This document shows, piece by piece, positions 12,051 through 26,789 of a stretch of 64,000 nucleotides of DNA (the stretch's first letter is position 1; the number at the start of each line of letters is the position of its first letter). The notes under the pieces were generated by a model. It was not told where the DNA came from. It saw only the letters and a list, made by a program, of their open reading frames with translations, and did not search any database. The DNA lies in the NCBI RefSeq assembly GCF_041296385.1, contig NC_091018.1:3686001-3750000 (forward strand), written 5' to 3'. The position numbers and the translations under genes are program-made. Origin of the DNA: Aphelocoma coerulescens. Taxonomy: Eukaryota; Chordata; Aves; Passeriformes; Corvidae.

Positions 12051-14286
12051 GTGGGAAGTCCTTGAACAAAACTAGAACATCTGTTCTTGCAAACCAAGCA
12101 ACCTGCATGTTCAGAATTTAAAATAAATGTTGAGAGTAAACCGCTGGATTTTGAGTTCAGAATTAACAAAAATAAATCTTATTCTCTTTTGTACCTGTTG
12201 TGAATGTGTCATCATGGACAGCATAGCTCCAGATTAGCCAAATCCAAAGCAGAATCTTCCTCAATCTTGGTTAATTTTATCCTTTTAGGACCTTTTACCG
12301 TAATAAAAATCTCTGCCTACTGCAGTTTGGGTTGTAAAAGTGTGTTTGTGTGTATTCATCTTTGGCAGAACCACACTTTAAGCCATTGCAGAGTTCCTGT
12401 GTCACTTTGGCAGAGTAGAAGATCCAAATGACTCAGTTGGATGTTATGAATTTCTCCAGGGGACATTTAATGAACTGCTGTGCTCTAAATCCAAGTTTCC
12501 ATGGAAGTAGATCAGCATCATTACATTTTTACTGAATTCTAGATTTAAATGCACAAAATTGGATAGACTAGAATTATATCCTTTTGGTTATCATTGTATT
12601 TCTTACATATAGAGCTGAATTAGAGCGATGAGGAGGACAAATATAAAATATAATTATACAAAAAAGCCACAATCCTTTTGTCTCAGACAAATGCCCAACA
12701 TTTTTGATACCAGGCAGTCTACTGCAGCTAACTGTAAACTGTGTTTAATGCCTTAGGAAATAAAATGTTTAAATATTATGGTGGTAAAAATCTATCTAGA
12801 TTATTATGAGAAATAAACCAGCTATACTTTGGGCAGTAATTTTATTTTAGGATTTCAGTAAAAGTAAACGAGAATACAGAAATTATACATGAGCAAGCAG
12901 TGCTTTAATCACTGTGTTAGTTGCTAGAATGGTCTTTGAATAAAGATAATTTCCCTAATTCAGCTGTCTCAGCTATTGGAGTGAAATTGGTGTTGCTGAT
13001 GGAGCAGTTCTAAGAGCCCTCCCACTCCCCCGGTCGGGATGTGAAATCTTCCAAATGTCTTTCTATTACCTGCAGAACCTTTTGAACAAGTGGCATTTTT
13101 TCTCTTGGATTTCAACATTTAACACTGCTGGACAGGCTGAAATTGTTCCACAATCGCAAAGGGAGCCAGTGTTGGGGTGGGGAAGGACAAGGGGTTGGGG
13201 CAATCACAGGGAAGGGCTCATGGATAAGGTGTGTGAGGAATGAGGAGTTCAAGTAGTGAAAATCCATCCTCAGAAAAGAACTGGGCTTTGTTTTTTATCA
13301 GCCCGCTTCTGGAGCTTTGGGGGGAAGTAAAAGAATGTCTGCTGTAATTTTGCAAGGCTACATGAGCAATACTCTGCCATTTGGGAAATAAAACAGGCCC
13401 ACAAAACAGCAAGTGTGCCTGCAGCAAGTGGTCACCCCAACAGAGGCAGCGGTGCAAAAAGCAAAGAGGGAAATGGGAAAAATCACACGCTTCCTGCTTT
13501 GTAAAGAGCCCTGATGGCAAAGATTTCTCCTCACAGTCCCCTGTCACTTTTCTATTCCCTGAGACATGAAAGGGAGGGTTACAGTGATTGGTATTGACAA
13601 GATGGATTTCTTTCAGCGGCAGAGTTGGAGCGCGGGCGGATGCTGGGCTGGGAGAGGTGCCCTGCCCCAGTGCGGGAGCTGAGTGCTGGGGCAGGAATGG
13701 GTCTGGAAGGCATCACACCGAGCTGGCCTGTCCCCAGGCCACACTCACGTCCAGGTCAGGAGGGCACAAACTGCCCCAGGGTTGGTGTTAGGTGGATATT
13801 ACCCGGGGAAGTTTGCTGCTGCTCCCAGGAAGGTTTATTAGCTGGGTGAAATGCTGTAAATCACCCAGTCCACCTCAGCCCAGCCTGAACCTTTCCTGGG
13901 TGATGTTACAGCTTCTTGTTGTGAACTAGATCTGTCTTTGTCAGGAACACAGTTCTGTAAAACATACATTTGCAGGAAAAAAAAACAACAAAACACCCTC
14001 CTAGGAAAATATAGAAACAAACCCAACTCCCCTTCCTTCAAAAATATCAGGGAAAAGCTCAGGAAAACTTGCAGTTCATGTAGGAAGGACAGGAATCTGT
14101 GACCAGAATGTCCTGGGGAAGATCTCTTCCCCTGCCTCCAAATGGAATTGGACTGTGTCCCATCTTTCCAGAGCAGTAATCTGGAGATATTTCAGGAGAA
14201 CTTTAAAACTACTTTTTCTTATTGGTGCCTCATTGTTTTCATGGGAAATAAGGGCTGGATTGAAAGGTCCAGATTATCTATATAGC
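12051..14286. other. Non-coding stretch with a local GC-rich patch
   Basis: I recognise no gene. Most of it is AT-rich, but about 13590-13890 is clearly richer in G and C, with a few CpG dinucleotides and overlapping small open frames on both strands. The frames at 13588-13791 and 13625-13849 overlap each other and resemble no family I recognise. Confidence 0.5.
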
Positions 14287-14546
14287 TAATAGAATGGTTT
14301 AGGTTGGAAGAGACCTTAAAGACCATGGACTTCCACCCCCCTGCCAGGGACACCTTCCACCATCCCAGGCTGCTCCAAGCCCCATCCAACCTGGCCTTGG
14401 ACACTTCCAGGGGTGGAGCAGCCACAGCTTCTCTGGGCTCTGTGTTCCAGGGCCTCTCCACCCTCACAGGGAAGAATTTCTTTCTGAACTTTTTTTTCTC
14501 CCAGTTTGAAGCCATTCCCCCTTGTCCTGTCACTGCAGGCTCATGT
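14287..14546 (-). mobile_element. CR1 LINE 3' fragment, antisense
   Basis: The plus strand reads TAGAATGGTTTAGGTTGG, then GAGACCTTAAAGACCAT, then CCCCATCCAACCTGGCCTTG, then GAAGCCATTCCCCCTTGTCC. This is the complement of the CR1 3' region, so the element's 3' end lies on the left and it is oriented to the minus strand. About 260 bp are retained. The fragment is 5'-truncated and carries small insertions such as the T run near 14490. Open frames on both strands within it are artefacts of the repeat. Confidence 0.92.
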
Positions 14547-17500
14547 AAATATTATACATATATGTATGCTTTTCCTAATTTTTAAGGAATAAATTTTCTT
14601 TTATTTCAAGGATGGTATTTCCTACCAATCTGCTGCTTTCTCTGTAACACCAATATTATTAGAATAAGAATTCTATCAATTATAGTTGTTTACCATGATC
14701 TCCAATAATATGTGATATGGATGAGCCATAGTTTGGGCCTTGTTTCCTCTGGGCTTTTCATAATTTTTATAAAAGTTTGACAAATGAGTTAAGAGAAGGA
14801 ATTCAGAACTGCAGGGAGTCTTTCAGTTCAGTACTTTGTGTGCAGAGGAGTGCATGTTTTGCACTGGTTTTCAGAGCAGAGGTGTCAAAATGTCTTAAAA
14901 TGCACAGTATTTAATTTTCAAGGTTGGTAGTGCACTAACAATAGCTTGTTAAAAATTCACACTGTATTTTACAAAAATATTTTAATTATACTGAGAAAGG
15001 CGTTCTCATGAATTTTAAGTCACTCTTGCACGCCTTTCTAACATCATGCATCTTTGCTTCAAGATAGATGATTATTAAACAAAAAAATAGAACTTCTGTT
15101 TCTTAATAAGTGCTAATAATATGTGTTTCAATCACAATTTGATTATTTTTATTTTCTGAGAAAAATATTGCATATTTATGTCTACATTTCGTGGAATGAT
15201 GAAGCAACAGAGTCCCCAGCAGATATTCCTGATTCACTGAAGGAACCAAATATTGAAAAAGAGATTTGCACCTATCTTAGCTGCATGAATAGAAGCAAAA
15301 GGCTAGAAATCAGAAATTCATAAGAAGGAATATGAAGCAATTCCCTCTTCCTGCAGTATTTTCCTATGTTTTGTCTCAGTAAATCCTTAATTCTTTGTGT
15401 GACTGACGTAGAAAAACATCCAACCTATATGCCAACAACCATATGAGACAGAAGGAAGTCATGTCAGTGAGCTCAATTTCTTAACTGGTTCATAGTTTTT
15501 AGTTAATGGAATAGCATAAAATAATTTCATAGGGCATTTTTTTGCTATACTTTTATAAATAATACTTTAATGGCTTCAGTTCACATTTATCACCACATGA
15601 AAGGCCCTTTAGACTTCATGTAAAATACATGGCCTAGGATAAAAACAATCTGTGTGTTCTATTAAAAACAAAATACACAAGGTTCAATGTAAAATTCTGC
15701 TCTCACAAGGACAAAAAAAGAGAAAAAAAAAAAGCATATTCCTTACCAAAGCTTAATTTTTGTTGGCCAATTTTGATTTTGTGACAAGTCAAAACTGTTC
15801 CATCTAGGAAACATATTGAGAGACAATAAAATGGCAGGTTAATGTTTGAGGGAAAATGTCATCCATATAAAACAAAGCGTGCAAATGGGAACCATCACAT
15901 CTGAGGCTCTAGTAAATCAAACTCATGAAAGGTCATATTGTAGAAATTTGGAATACAGATCTGTATCTCATCAGATTCTCAGCATAAAATTAGGAGTGAC
16001 TATGAAATAAAAAGTAACACTTTCCTGATATGAGTTTTCTGAGTAGAGTTCATGGAAAAATACACAATATGGGCAATTTAGAAGGGCAACATTTTTGACC
16101 ACTTGGAGAGGGGTCCAGAGTGTAATTTCCAAAGCCAAAGCTTGTATAAACCAGGGTCATTCAAGACTAATTAAGTTCTTAGTTTGTAAAATTGGTACAT
16201 CTGAACTCTTCTGTCTGCCTTTAAGATTTGGACTGCATTTTCTGGAAGTACAGACTCAAGCTATTAAATATTTGGATAGGAGAAGTCACTGTATTTTGGC
16301 ATGAGGTGGAGAAGAGAGACACTTGAGTTGGTTTATGGGCACTCCTTTAAAGCCCAAAGACAGAAGTCTGAAAATCCAGGGCTTCAGAATTTTACTCTGA
16401 ACAAACTTGTAAAACTGAGATTGTATTTGTCCTCATTTAAAATATTTCTTTCTAAAGAACAGGTTATTTAGCTATTATTATGTTATTCACTACCTTCATT
16501 TTTTAATCTACAGGAAATTAAAATTAAGGGGAGGAGGAAAAATAAAGTTGGAATGAAAAAATAAAAGCATTAACCACAAGCTGAAACAATGTAATTAATT
16601 CTTTACTTTCTCGATTAGAATTAATCCAGTAGTGTATAATACCAAAGTCATAATTTTAGTTAATTGTATAGCTGTAGAAAGTCTTCACTTCCACATTTTT
16701 TCATTGTGAATTGGCAATCATTTAAGAAATAAGTGGCACTTAAGATATGAACAGCTGGAGCTGTCACCACCTCTTTCCCCACATTAGCTGTCAGCTGGTC
16801 AAAACCTTCCTCCTGTTTCTCCATTTCCTATGCTTACAAAACACTGCACAGTGTTCTCTGGTGCTTTCCAGTGTGCTGTTTAAAAAAATTAATTATATAC
16901 ATTTATGTATCAAAGCGTGGCATTGCAAAAGTTATCAATGGCTTTGGGACTTTGGAGTGGGTGAAGGAAGCGTGTCCTGAATGTGGATGAATTATAAAAT
17001 TCTGGGCCCTTCAGGCCAGGTCTGTTCATTCCCAATTGCATGGAAAGTGTGCAGAATTTGCTATCTTACACCGAGTAATGAGGGAATGATTGTGCATTTG
17101 TGGATTTGTCTCCTGCATATGAGTTACTCCTGCAGAACTTTGGTGTAGGTCAAAGGCTGTATCTACTGTGGGTATTTTTTCCCTTTCCCAGTTGCAACCA
17201 GGTTAGTTTTATGTGACTTGTGAGACTTTGTATATTCTGTAGCTATGGAATTTCAATTTGAAATCTGCTGTGAATTAAACAAGACCTTTTTCTTTTTTCT
17301 TTTTTTTTTTTTTCATTAATTCAATATATTTTTATTGTACAAAAAAGGACCTCAGGAATAATAAGCTGACTGTTAGTGGGAGGAGAGTTTCAAGTTTTTG
17401 AAGTAAACCACAATGAAAATACAGTAGAGGAGGAATTCTGTAATGCCAAGCTAAATAAACTGATATGAAAGTGAACCTATTCAGCATCAATTCTGACAAC

Positions 17501-18982
17501 TGCATTAAAATTCATTGTTAATCCTATTGCTTCTCCCAACCCCAGATCTGTTTATTGCTCAAAAACCTCAGGGCACTGCAGAGGTTTTTTTCTTTTTAGT
17601 GGGGATTGTGAGGGCCTTTTCAAGCTCAAAATGGTGGTGTGTTTTGGTAACTGGTTTAATTACCATAAATCCATTCACGATCTTTCCGTACCTTCTACGT
17701 TGGTAATTTATTTCTTCGTATAAAAGCTGAATGAGACAGTGCAAGCAGTAAATGAGTTTTTGGGTGGATTTAAATGATGTTGAATGGAGAAGAAAGAGAC
17801 AGAAAAGGGATCTGGGTTAATTCCTACACAATTCCTGTGAGTACAGGTTGATGTTCAGGACACACTGCCGAAGTTTGTGGTGGCTGAGTGGGGTGCAGTT
17901 GGCAATCCCGGATCTGTACTACAGATGAGCATATTCTGTGTGTGTATATATATTTTTAAATGTATATTCACCTAGTAATCAGCTTAAGGGCAAACAAGGT
18001 TGGGTGGCAGTGGTATTGTTAAAATATATCCACCGGAATTCCAACAGCTTTAACACGTTGCTATGTAAAGGGGAAAGATAATGCTGTGTGCTGAGATTCT
18101 GCAGAAAAATACCATCCCAGGACAGTCCTTTAGATATTTCTCATCTGTGTGAGGAGCTGATTGGACTGAAATAAGTCTGAAATTTATGTGGAGACCTTAA
18201 ACTCGTCATGGTGTAGATTTCACCAACACATCAAAGCAGCCTGCACATCAATGTACTACACCTGTGCTGCTATAGGTTTATCTGCAGCCATTTCAGGAAG
18301 GATCCAGGGCAAGCTTAGTTTTCCAGTTCCTCTGGAAAGTTTAGCTACTTGTTAAGGACCCCAGAATTACATTTTGAACATATTCTACATAATTATCCTA
18401 TTCATATTGCATCAAGAGGCGTAATAGAAGCCATAGAGAAATGCAAAATGTGCATTTATTTGTACCACCTGAAGCTGTCTGGAGTTGCATAAAAGCTGTT
18501 TAAAATGAAATAGTTGTATTTTTGAACTTATAAAGAACTAGGGCTGTGATTTCCCTAGACACCCATAAAGTACACAGATTTCCATTACTTTTTTTTAACC
18601 TTCCTTTGGGCCTTTTGTACTACTCCACTTTCAGTTTGTTGATGCTCAGCTCCTTTAAAAAGCTATATCCGAATAAATACAAGTTAATAAAGGACAGAGG
18701 GTGCAATGGGATTTGCTGGGTCATAGAACTCACTTCCCTGCAATTGAGGCAGCCAGGTCACAGAAATCCATTCATAAATTGTGCTTGTTTTCAAGTATTT
18801 GGCTGTTATTTTTACCACTGCTGCTTGTGTTATGAAGCTGTTAACGTTCTTATGATCTTTACTGCTTGGAACTGCTTAGCAATTTCCATTAGGAGCCAGC
18901 CAGTTTCTGTACATGAGTCTTTCTTTTTCCATTTAGTTGAAGTTAAGCTAAAAAGTCAAGCCAGCTTATTAAGTTTCCAGCC
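14547..18982. other. AT-rich non-coding stretch, no gene recognised
   Basis: I see no gene or known repeat. A 14-base T run lies at 17300-17313, and short TG/TA alternation lies at about 17937-17955. Open frames such as 15123-15323 and 16747-16980 are isolated and resemble nothing I know. Confidence 0.5.
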
Positions 18983-18983
18983 T

Positions 18984-19014
<31 letters not shown>

Positions 19015-19016
19015 GG
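18983..19016 (+). repeat. Homopolymer block: 11 T followed by 23 G
   Basis: Eleven T bases (18983-18993) run directly into 23 G bases (18994-19016), followed by T and more G-rich sequence. The long G run could fold as a G-quadruplex and is prone to length error in sequencing. It falls inside an open frame at 18546-19061 that has no recognisable protein similarity, so any reading frame through it is unreliable. Confidence 0.95.
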
Positions 19017-22000
19017 TGGGAGGTGGGGAAAGATGCACTTATTTTAAAAAAATTGATTTAAGATACAAATCCACGTGTAACTGTCTGCCACGATTAAAAA
19101 TCACTTTATTTTGTGGCTGTAATCATGAGGTCTGATCAGTCCTATTCCAAAAGGAGATTCGTATCCTCTTTGGGATAATTCTTAGGATTGTCTCTGTGAG
19201 GTTCAGGAAATTTCCCAGGATGTAGTGGCAAAGTTACCACCGGAAAACATGGATGGTTTGGATCAGTGAAATCAGCTGAAGCTCATCTTGCCTTACACAG
19301 CAAGAATTAATAATGAGCATGAGGGAAAGGGGAGCTCAAGGCAGAAAGGGAAAAATGGGACCACCATATTTCCAAATAAAGTTGTGCTGATTTAAGGGTC
19401 ATGTCTCTGGAAGAATTTCCATTTTTTCCCTGCAATCCCCCCATGCACATCCCTACACTGCTGAGGAAAGAGGCATTGGGTTTGTCACAACTTTGTAACA
19501 GCCAAAATCCCAGCACAGCAGAGTTTTGGGTCTACCCATGAGTTTTGGAACATTCTCTCTTCACCCCATGGGTGACACATTCAAATTTCTGTAAATTAGT
19601 CATGTCAATACAGAATTTACTCAGTTATCTCCCGTGACTGAGTTGAACTGCTTTGGTTTAATCAGGAACTCCTTTTCATTCCAGGCTGTATCTGTCAGAT
19701 CCCCTTTTTGTACCACATAAGTGGCTTTTAGGCCACGCAGTAATTTATTGAGAGTTAAAGGCACATTTGGGTGCAACATGAGTGATTCCAGCTTACACTT
19801 TTAGCCCATAGAAGAAAACAAAACTTTTAAATAATAGCAGTATAGGAATATAATGTGAAACCAGGTGAGTTTCATGTCTGGCTAGAAAGTTCAGCAGAGG
19901 GTTTTTCTTAACTGTTATACAGCCCTAATCATTGCAAGGAAGAAGAAAAATATTCCTGCAAAAAATACTTTCAAGATTGGAAACCTTCAGGGATTCAGTA
20001 CTTCCACCTCAAAACTTCATTTCTCTAAAGACATTAACTTTGTAAAGAGTTTGCTGTATAAAAGAGTTGCCATTCTGACAAAGAGCCTTGAAACAAGAAT
20101 TTCTGATGAAAGCATGTTAAAGCATTTGATGTAGATAAATAACACACATGCATATTCATGTTTAAAGTTATTTCAAAAGTTTGATAAGACAGCATTAAAA
20201 ACAAATAATTAATCCGAGCTAAGATTAATTTGTCAAAAGAAAAGTAAACTTCAAGATGAAGTAAATACAGTAACAGATAATAATATTAAAAATTGATTTT
20301 ACTGGGGAAATGGGTTAATGGCATAAATATTTATTTCTCATTCTCCCAAGAGTGATTTATTGAGATGCTTGACCATTGTTAAGTTGATGCACAGCTTTCC
20401 CTGCATTTTGCCATCATGGCTCTGAGGGTGCTGTCTTTGAACAGAAATAATACATATCAAAGTGAAAGATGCCAACATTTGTTGTCATTATCCTCTTGAC
20501 TGCCTTGTCATCATGCCCTCTCAGAAGACACCTTTTTTTCCTCATCTTAATTACAGTCAAGATGCAAATTCTGCATAAACTCTCACAGTGAGAATCTTTT
20601 CAAGCAAGAACCAGTGTGGTTTTATGTGTTTATAGTCAAACCAGGACTGTAGCTATTTCTATTCTGAATAGAAAACACAAACATTTCCTCACCCTCTATC
20701 AAGAGAATAACATGCTGATGATTGAATAGTCTCTAAAGTAATAATTTCTCCACCTTCAGTTCATATTCTTATGTCCCATATTATTAGCTTGTTTTAAGAT
20801 CTAACCTTAAAAATTGCTTTTAGAAGACGCAGTGTGTCCTTAGGGAGCAGTGGATGGAAGTGGAAAGGGTCAATATTACTTAATTTTTCATTTGGGAAGT
20901 TCTGCAACATACTCCATTCCTTTCAGTCTGTTTCATCTGTTCTTGCTACCAGTAAAGAAAAGCACCTTCTGATGAGCAGCACCCATTTAAAGCATTAATC
21001 AAATAATGATTTAAAGTAAAGAAGTCATCAGCTTTAAGGTGATGTTTTTAAATAATGTAATGCTGGATAGTTTCTTGCAGAAGGAATTTGAAACATGAGA
21101 TGCAGCAGGAGGAGTCAAACCTAACAGGGAGGTTAGCATGAATCCAAATGTTTGTATTGAATATCCCTGCTTTGAATATTAGTCCTGCACTGTGAGTACA
21201 GTCCATAATTGGTGGAGAAGGAGCAAAGGCAGTGGGGGATGTACTGATCACAAACACAGCAAATCCCTGTGATCTTTCTACACACGGAACTGAACCCATT
21301 CCAGCACCAGTTTGGCATGTGGCACAAAACATTGGATTTGGTTTGGAGATCTGTGCCTGCTGTAGCTGTGCAGTGTTGTGGAGTCTTTTAAACTATTGAA
21401 TGTCTGACTGATCTCGGTCCTTAAAAACAATTTTCTTTGTTCAATATTTGCATTTGGTTCAAACGAGCCATTCCCTGTAATTTAGCCTTTTACTGCTTGC
21501 CTAAAGAGTTACCCCCACAGGATATTTGTAACATCAACCTCAAGGTTGATTTTAAATTTTCAGTTCAGTTGAACTCAGCCCCATAACTGATAAACAGCAC
21601 TGGAGAGCAAAAGCTGCCTCCCACTTTACTATATTGTGAGGAAATTGGAAAAATTCTATATGAGAGTGGCATGGAAACAGATATTTTCTCTTGGAAAAAA
21701 AAGTTGCTAAATTCCTTTTAATAGGTTTTACCCACCTGTGGAATGACACCAGAGGGCAATTCCAAAGGTCTCTCCCTCATGCAGAGCTTGTTTAAGTAGG
21801 AACATTATCTTTTTTTTTTTTTTTGTAGAATGCTGCTGTCATTTACTTCTAAGGGCTCTTAGACTTACAGTGCTTCATATCTCATTACAAAAATCTGCTC
21901 TCTGTCGCCAACCTTTTTATAATGAAAAGGTGCAAGCTGGTTTTGACGAAGATGCCTGTATTGGTTGGATTGGTTTCAATGTGTATCATGTGTCTTGTAT

Positions 22001-25000
22001 AAAAGGGAACTTAGAAAAGTAAGACTCACACAAGCCTGTAAGGGTACTTATGTAACTATGGACTGTGTTGCCAAAGATTTTTTTTTTCTTTTGGCATTTC
22101 TTCAGGTTAGTGTCTGAACAGTAAAATTTCTCAAGCAGAATTTACCCTGAAAAAAATAATCTGTCAAGAGCTGTTCTGTGCACTATTTTGTCTCTTGCAG
22201 CTCTTTACTTTTAGAGAAGGAAAATAATGTTGTCTGTAGGTATTTGGGAAAGGAAAAGGATGTGAATTAATCAGTCCACCAAGATTTCATTTTATCATTT
22301 AGTGCCTTTTTCAGTGAGTCATTTGTTGGACAATGAAAATTACTCTGGTATTTAGCACATAGACTGCTTTTCTCATTGTCATGGCTAAATTAAATTATTC
22401 TTTCTGCAGCTCAGATTTACTGTTGCTTTCATTGGATATGTGAATTTTAGCCAACTGAATTATGAATGGAGTTTTAACAGACTCCTTCTGAGTGTTTAGA
22501 AATAAACTCCAGTCATAAATTTCAAGGAAAAAAACCATAATAGTTCCATTACTTTTTCTTAGTAACATTCCATTTGGCTGTTCCTTTTTATTTCTGAGGC
22601 ATAAGGTAAAGGAGCTCTGCTTTGCCCATCCCTGTTGGCCCATGGGCTTGTCAGGGCTGCTGCTGTTTCACTTTTTAGTTCGTTCAGTGAAAAGTATTTG
22701 GGCCAGGAGCTTACAAGTGAATGAGGGTCTCTCATTTGGTCTTCTGTGTGTCTCTGGCTGCCTTGGGAGCATCCTTTTCCTTTTGGGGTGGTTTTGTCCT
22801 GGAGGGAAACCTGTAGTGTCCCTTTGTCCTGCCAGGACGGAGATTTTGCTGTGAGATGCGAGTTCTTTGTCAGCCACAGTCACAGACTGAAATTTATATC
22901 TGTGGCCACTATCATCCTCTTCTCCTTAAGATATATTGGCCTGTCACCCTTGGACTCCTTCCCAGGTTTTGTGCCCATTTTCCCAGGGCAGCAGAGGAAC
23001 CAGGAGCACCCACGGTGGCTGCCCGCGCCCAGCGCCTCACACACGGACTGAGAGCTGGCTGAAGCCATGGACAAGGAAAACAAGCCCAGGAATTCCCTTG
23101 CAGTGCTCCTAAATGGCATTTGCCTCCTAAAGAAATCCCAGCTGTGACATTTGGTCGTAACTGAGGGAGTCATATTTTGCCTGGAAAGCTTTGTCTTGTT
23201 GCCAACTCTGTGCAGTAAAAGTGGGCTGCAGCCCCATCACAAAGGAAAGGTCTTCAAGTCAACCTCAGATACAGAACAGCCTGTCCCAAGTCCCTGTCAA
23301 GGATCCCTTCTTCCTTTTTCCATCTTCTGCATCTTTTGTCATTTTGATGCCAAAAGCATTGTAAAATATTGGTCATCTCCAGCTTCAGTCCACACACCTT
23401 TTCTAGGAAAATGAAAATGATGCTGGTGAAACATTAATAATAACTATACAAAAGGAATGAAATAGAGGCAAAAAAAACCCCCATCTGTTTTATAAGAAAT
23501 GCTTTTAAAATCATTGTATTCTAACGTATTTTCCCTCTCTCTTTTTAATTGTCGATAAAATGACTGAGAAAATATCCCAAGTTCTTGAGATAGTGCTTAA
23601 TAGAAAGTCGTATATACAAACAGTTAACTCCAACAGGAAAAATCAGTGCTTCCAAGACTTTTAATTTTTTTGTCTGTATTTTTCATTCTTGTTAAGGGTT
23701 AGTATATTTAGTTACAAAGATTCTAGCTCTTCATTTTTCTGATGTGTGATATTGATTATAAATAGAACTCATTGATTTATAGACTCTGAGTCACTATGAA
23801 GATGTTCTTGTGTTCTGTTCTCTATTTTAGACAAACACATCTTGTCAATCACCCTGCTGTGTCACTTTTCCCATTCCTAAAGGTTCAAAAATTCAAATTA
23901 TCTTCTAATTTCTTACTGTAAAAAGCATTTTACTGTTTCACTTACTTGCCCTAGGAACATTTATCCCAATAATGGATTACATGACCTTTACACTCTATCA
24001 GAAATAGTGAAGTGGATCTTTATTTAACTCAGACTTTTAGTCAGATCTAGCTCCTCTGTCTGTCTGTATTCTTGAAATCCAGTCTTATTGCTCATTGAAC
24101 CCGGTGCTGTTCCTGATTTAACAATGTAAATCTTAAAAAGAATCTGCATTTAACTGCATAAATAAAATATTGACAGGAAGATATGAGCCCATTTTCTATC
24201 CATTTGCCTGGAAATCTGATTGAAGAAAATGCTGTTTTAAATTAGATGCAAAACTAAGAGAGCTTTTGTAATTCAAATGCCAACTATATTTTTGAAAGCA
24301 AGAGTGTGCCTAAAGACAGACATATGTTAGGCTGGAATGTTTTCCATTTTTCTCTTTCTCCAAAATTCCAACAGCCTATTTCCCTTCACACATTTCTAGT
24401 GAGACCACAGCTCTATCAACAGTGCAAGTGACCCCTGTGCAAGAAATCCCAGAGCACACATATCCATCTAAATCCAACATATGCTCCTGCAAATACTGCT
24501 CCCATATTGAGTCCAACTGTTTCCACTGGTGCTAAAAGCCCTCAGTGGCCAGTGATTGTGTGGAGAACTGGTCCTCGAGTTCTGGAGGGTGACATCAGAA
24601 AAGATTGTAAAGCTTGAAAGAATAAACTGATATAGGCAGGGATTGTTTTCCTAGAGCATACTCAGTCATCTCTGCACATCCATGGCCTTAAGTCAGTCAT
24701 AGAGCACAAGGTGTTGTAGTCTAATAAAATAATATTCAGTGGCCAAAGTGCATTTGAAGTTAATTTGGAAACTCTGTGAGCCTTGTTACATTTACAGAGC
24801 AGATAGAAGCCAAACTGTAGTAATTTAGATAAAGTACCTTGACACTGAATGAGCTCAGTGGCACTGCAGCTCATTTCCATGATGGGTTCAATTATGAACG
24901 AAGTGGGTTGGAAATTTCAAAGCCATCTTTATCTTATTTGCTTTTCCAGTTTTCCTGTTCATTTTTTGTTCATCTTTACCACGGTGCTTGTCATCTCTCC

Positions 25001-26789
25001 TGTCTATGAAAGAGCTGACTATTGGATTTTATCCCACTTTCTTCATGTATTTTGCAGCAAAAATTCCCTTAGTTTGAAGAAATGTAGTATGTGACCAAGA
25101 GAAGTGGCTTGATACTGTTACTAGGAGAGAAATTATTTACAGATCCAAGTTTTTCTCGAATGGGCAGTGACAAGAAAAGTGCTGAGGCTACTGCAGTGCT
25201 TTGGGATGCAGGATGTGTGCTGCAGCTCTGGCTCTGTGCTGGGGCTCCCACCTGTGCTGGGGATGAGAGGATGCTGCCACTGCTGCTCCTGCTGTCACCA
25301 AACATCAGCATCAGCTGGGGGGGCAGCTGAGCCTTAGAGAGTGACAGAGTTATCTGTACTTACACCTGACTTATAAACAATACCTCCATAACTGAAAGAA
25401 ACCAGCTTAATAAACAGGAAGAGAAAGCTCAGAAGTATTGTTGAGCTCCTATAAAAGCAGCTTAAATGTGTATTGTCATTTAGTGAGACGTGAACATTTA
25501 ATTAATAAAAATAAAGTTAGAATGTACTTTTTCTTCCAAAAATTTGTTTTCCTTACTCAAACTGTGCACCTTATTTCAGCAAAGCATGACTTTTGTTGTC
25601 TGCTCTCAGTGACAACATTTCAGGCACAGCTTTTCTCAGCCACACCAACGTACTTTTGCACAAGTATTTCCATTCACATTTCCTAGATCCAATTTGATTA
25701 TTTAATGAATGTCTACGTGCAATAGTGGGGTTGAGCTCAGCTGTGCTGCCTGAAACAGAACCTGTCCCAACCTATTAATGTTTTCCATGCAATTTCCCTC
25801 ACTTTAGAAGGGAAAACAAAAATGTGCTGTCACGTAATGTAGGAAAAGGGCTGGTACCTGGTGTAGTAACGCTGAGGACTCCACAGTGACTTCACAGGTA
25901 AAGTGAAATTCACCTCTTGCAGACAACTTTCAGGAAGCATTGATGTGGTTGGAGAATTTCTTTCTAAGGAAGCTCGTTTTTCTGAATGTTTCTTGACATT
26001 TCTCTCATTCCCAACTCCGTATTTTTAAAAAATCAGTAATATTTTGATGGTGTGTTACATATGTTTATCTTCTGAGGAGAGTAGATACTTTTTCCTTTAA
26101 AAATAAAGTCTGCATGTTTCAAAACTAGTTTATGTATCAAAATATCAACATCCTTCTTATATTTTTCATAACTTTTATTATTATATGTTTCTTGATGAAG
26201 TTTCTAAATTACCTGTAAACATCGTGTTTCCTCTCTTTCCTTCTCTTCTCCCACATTCAAATGAAGTAGTAATTTTTTAATTAAACTTGCCTTGACATTT
26301 TAAGGACACTGAATATCTTTGTCATTTACACAACAGATAACAAAGTAATCCAATTTTCTGGCCTCCCACAAATTATCCCTTCAAAGAATACAGCTCTTGC
26401 TTCCCATGTTTAAAATAAGCATTACCCTTAGCCTGGCAACCACTGTCAATTACTAATCTTTTATTATCGGCTCCAGGGAAGATTAAAGGAAAAGCTGAAA
26501 CATAGCTGACAGTTTGGTTATCACATCTGGAGTAAATGAAAAGCATGGCCTGAATCCATCAGGGGAGATTAGGAAAATGTGAGAAAATTACTGATGTCCT
26601 TTTACACGTGGAAATTCAAACTCATTCAAAAACTGAGGTCTCTAACTGTTGACAGATCTCTTCTATTGCTGCTTTCACTGAGGGGTGAGGCAGTGGATGG
26701 CAGAGATAAAGAGGAAATGTGCTCTCCTCATGAAACACACACAGCTGTGTTGCTTTACTGCGTCCCAGGAGAAAGGGGAACGTGCCAAC
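19017..26789. other. Non-coding stretch upstream of the provirus, no gene recognised
   Basis: I found no supported gene. There is a 15-base T run at 21810-21824. A moderately GC-richer part at about 22960-23100 has overlapping short open frames on both strands, none of which resembles a known protein. The sequence leads directly into the target-site duplication of the provirus. Confidence 0.5.

Noticed and set aside
14219..14585. Open frames of about 100 codons on both strands
   Set aside because: They fall in a CR1 antisense fragment.
18546..19061. 171-codon open frame ending in a glycine run
   Set aside because: It has no recognisable domain, its C-terminus is translated from the homopolymer G tract, and its codon use shows nothing coding-like.
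22395..23414. Cluster of overlapping 70-100 codon frames
   Set aside because: They are on both strands and several phases with no family resemblance. Local GC content reduces stop codons by chance.
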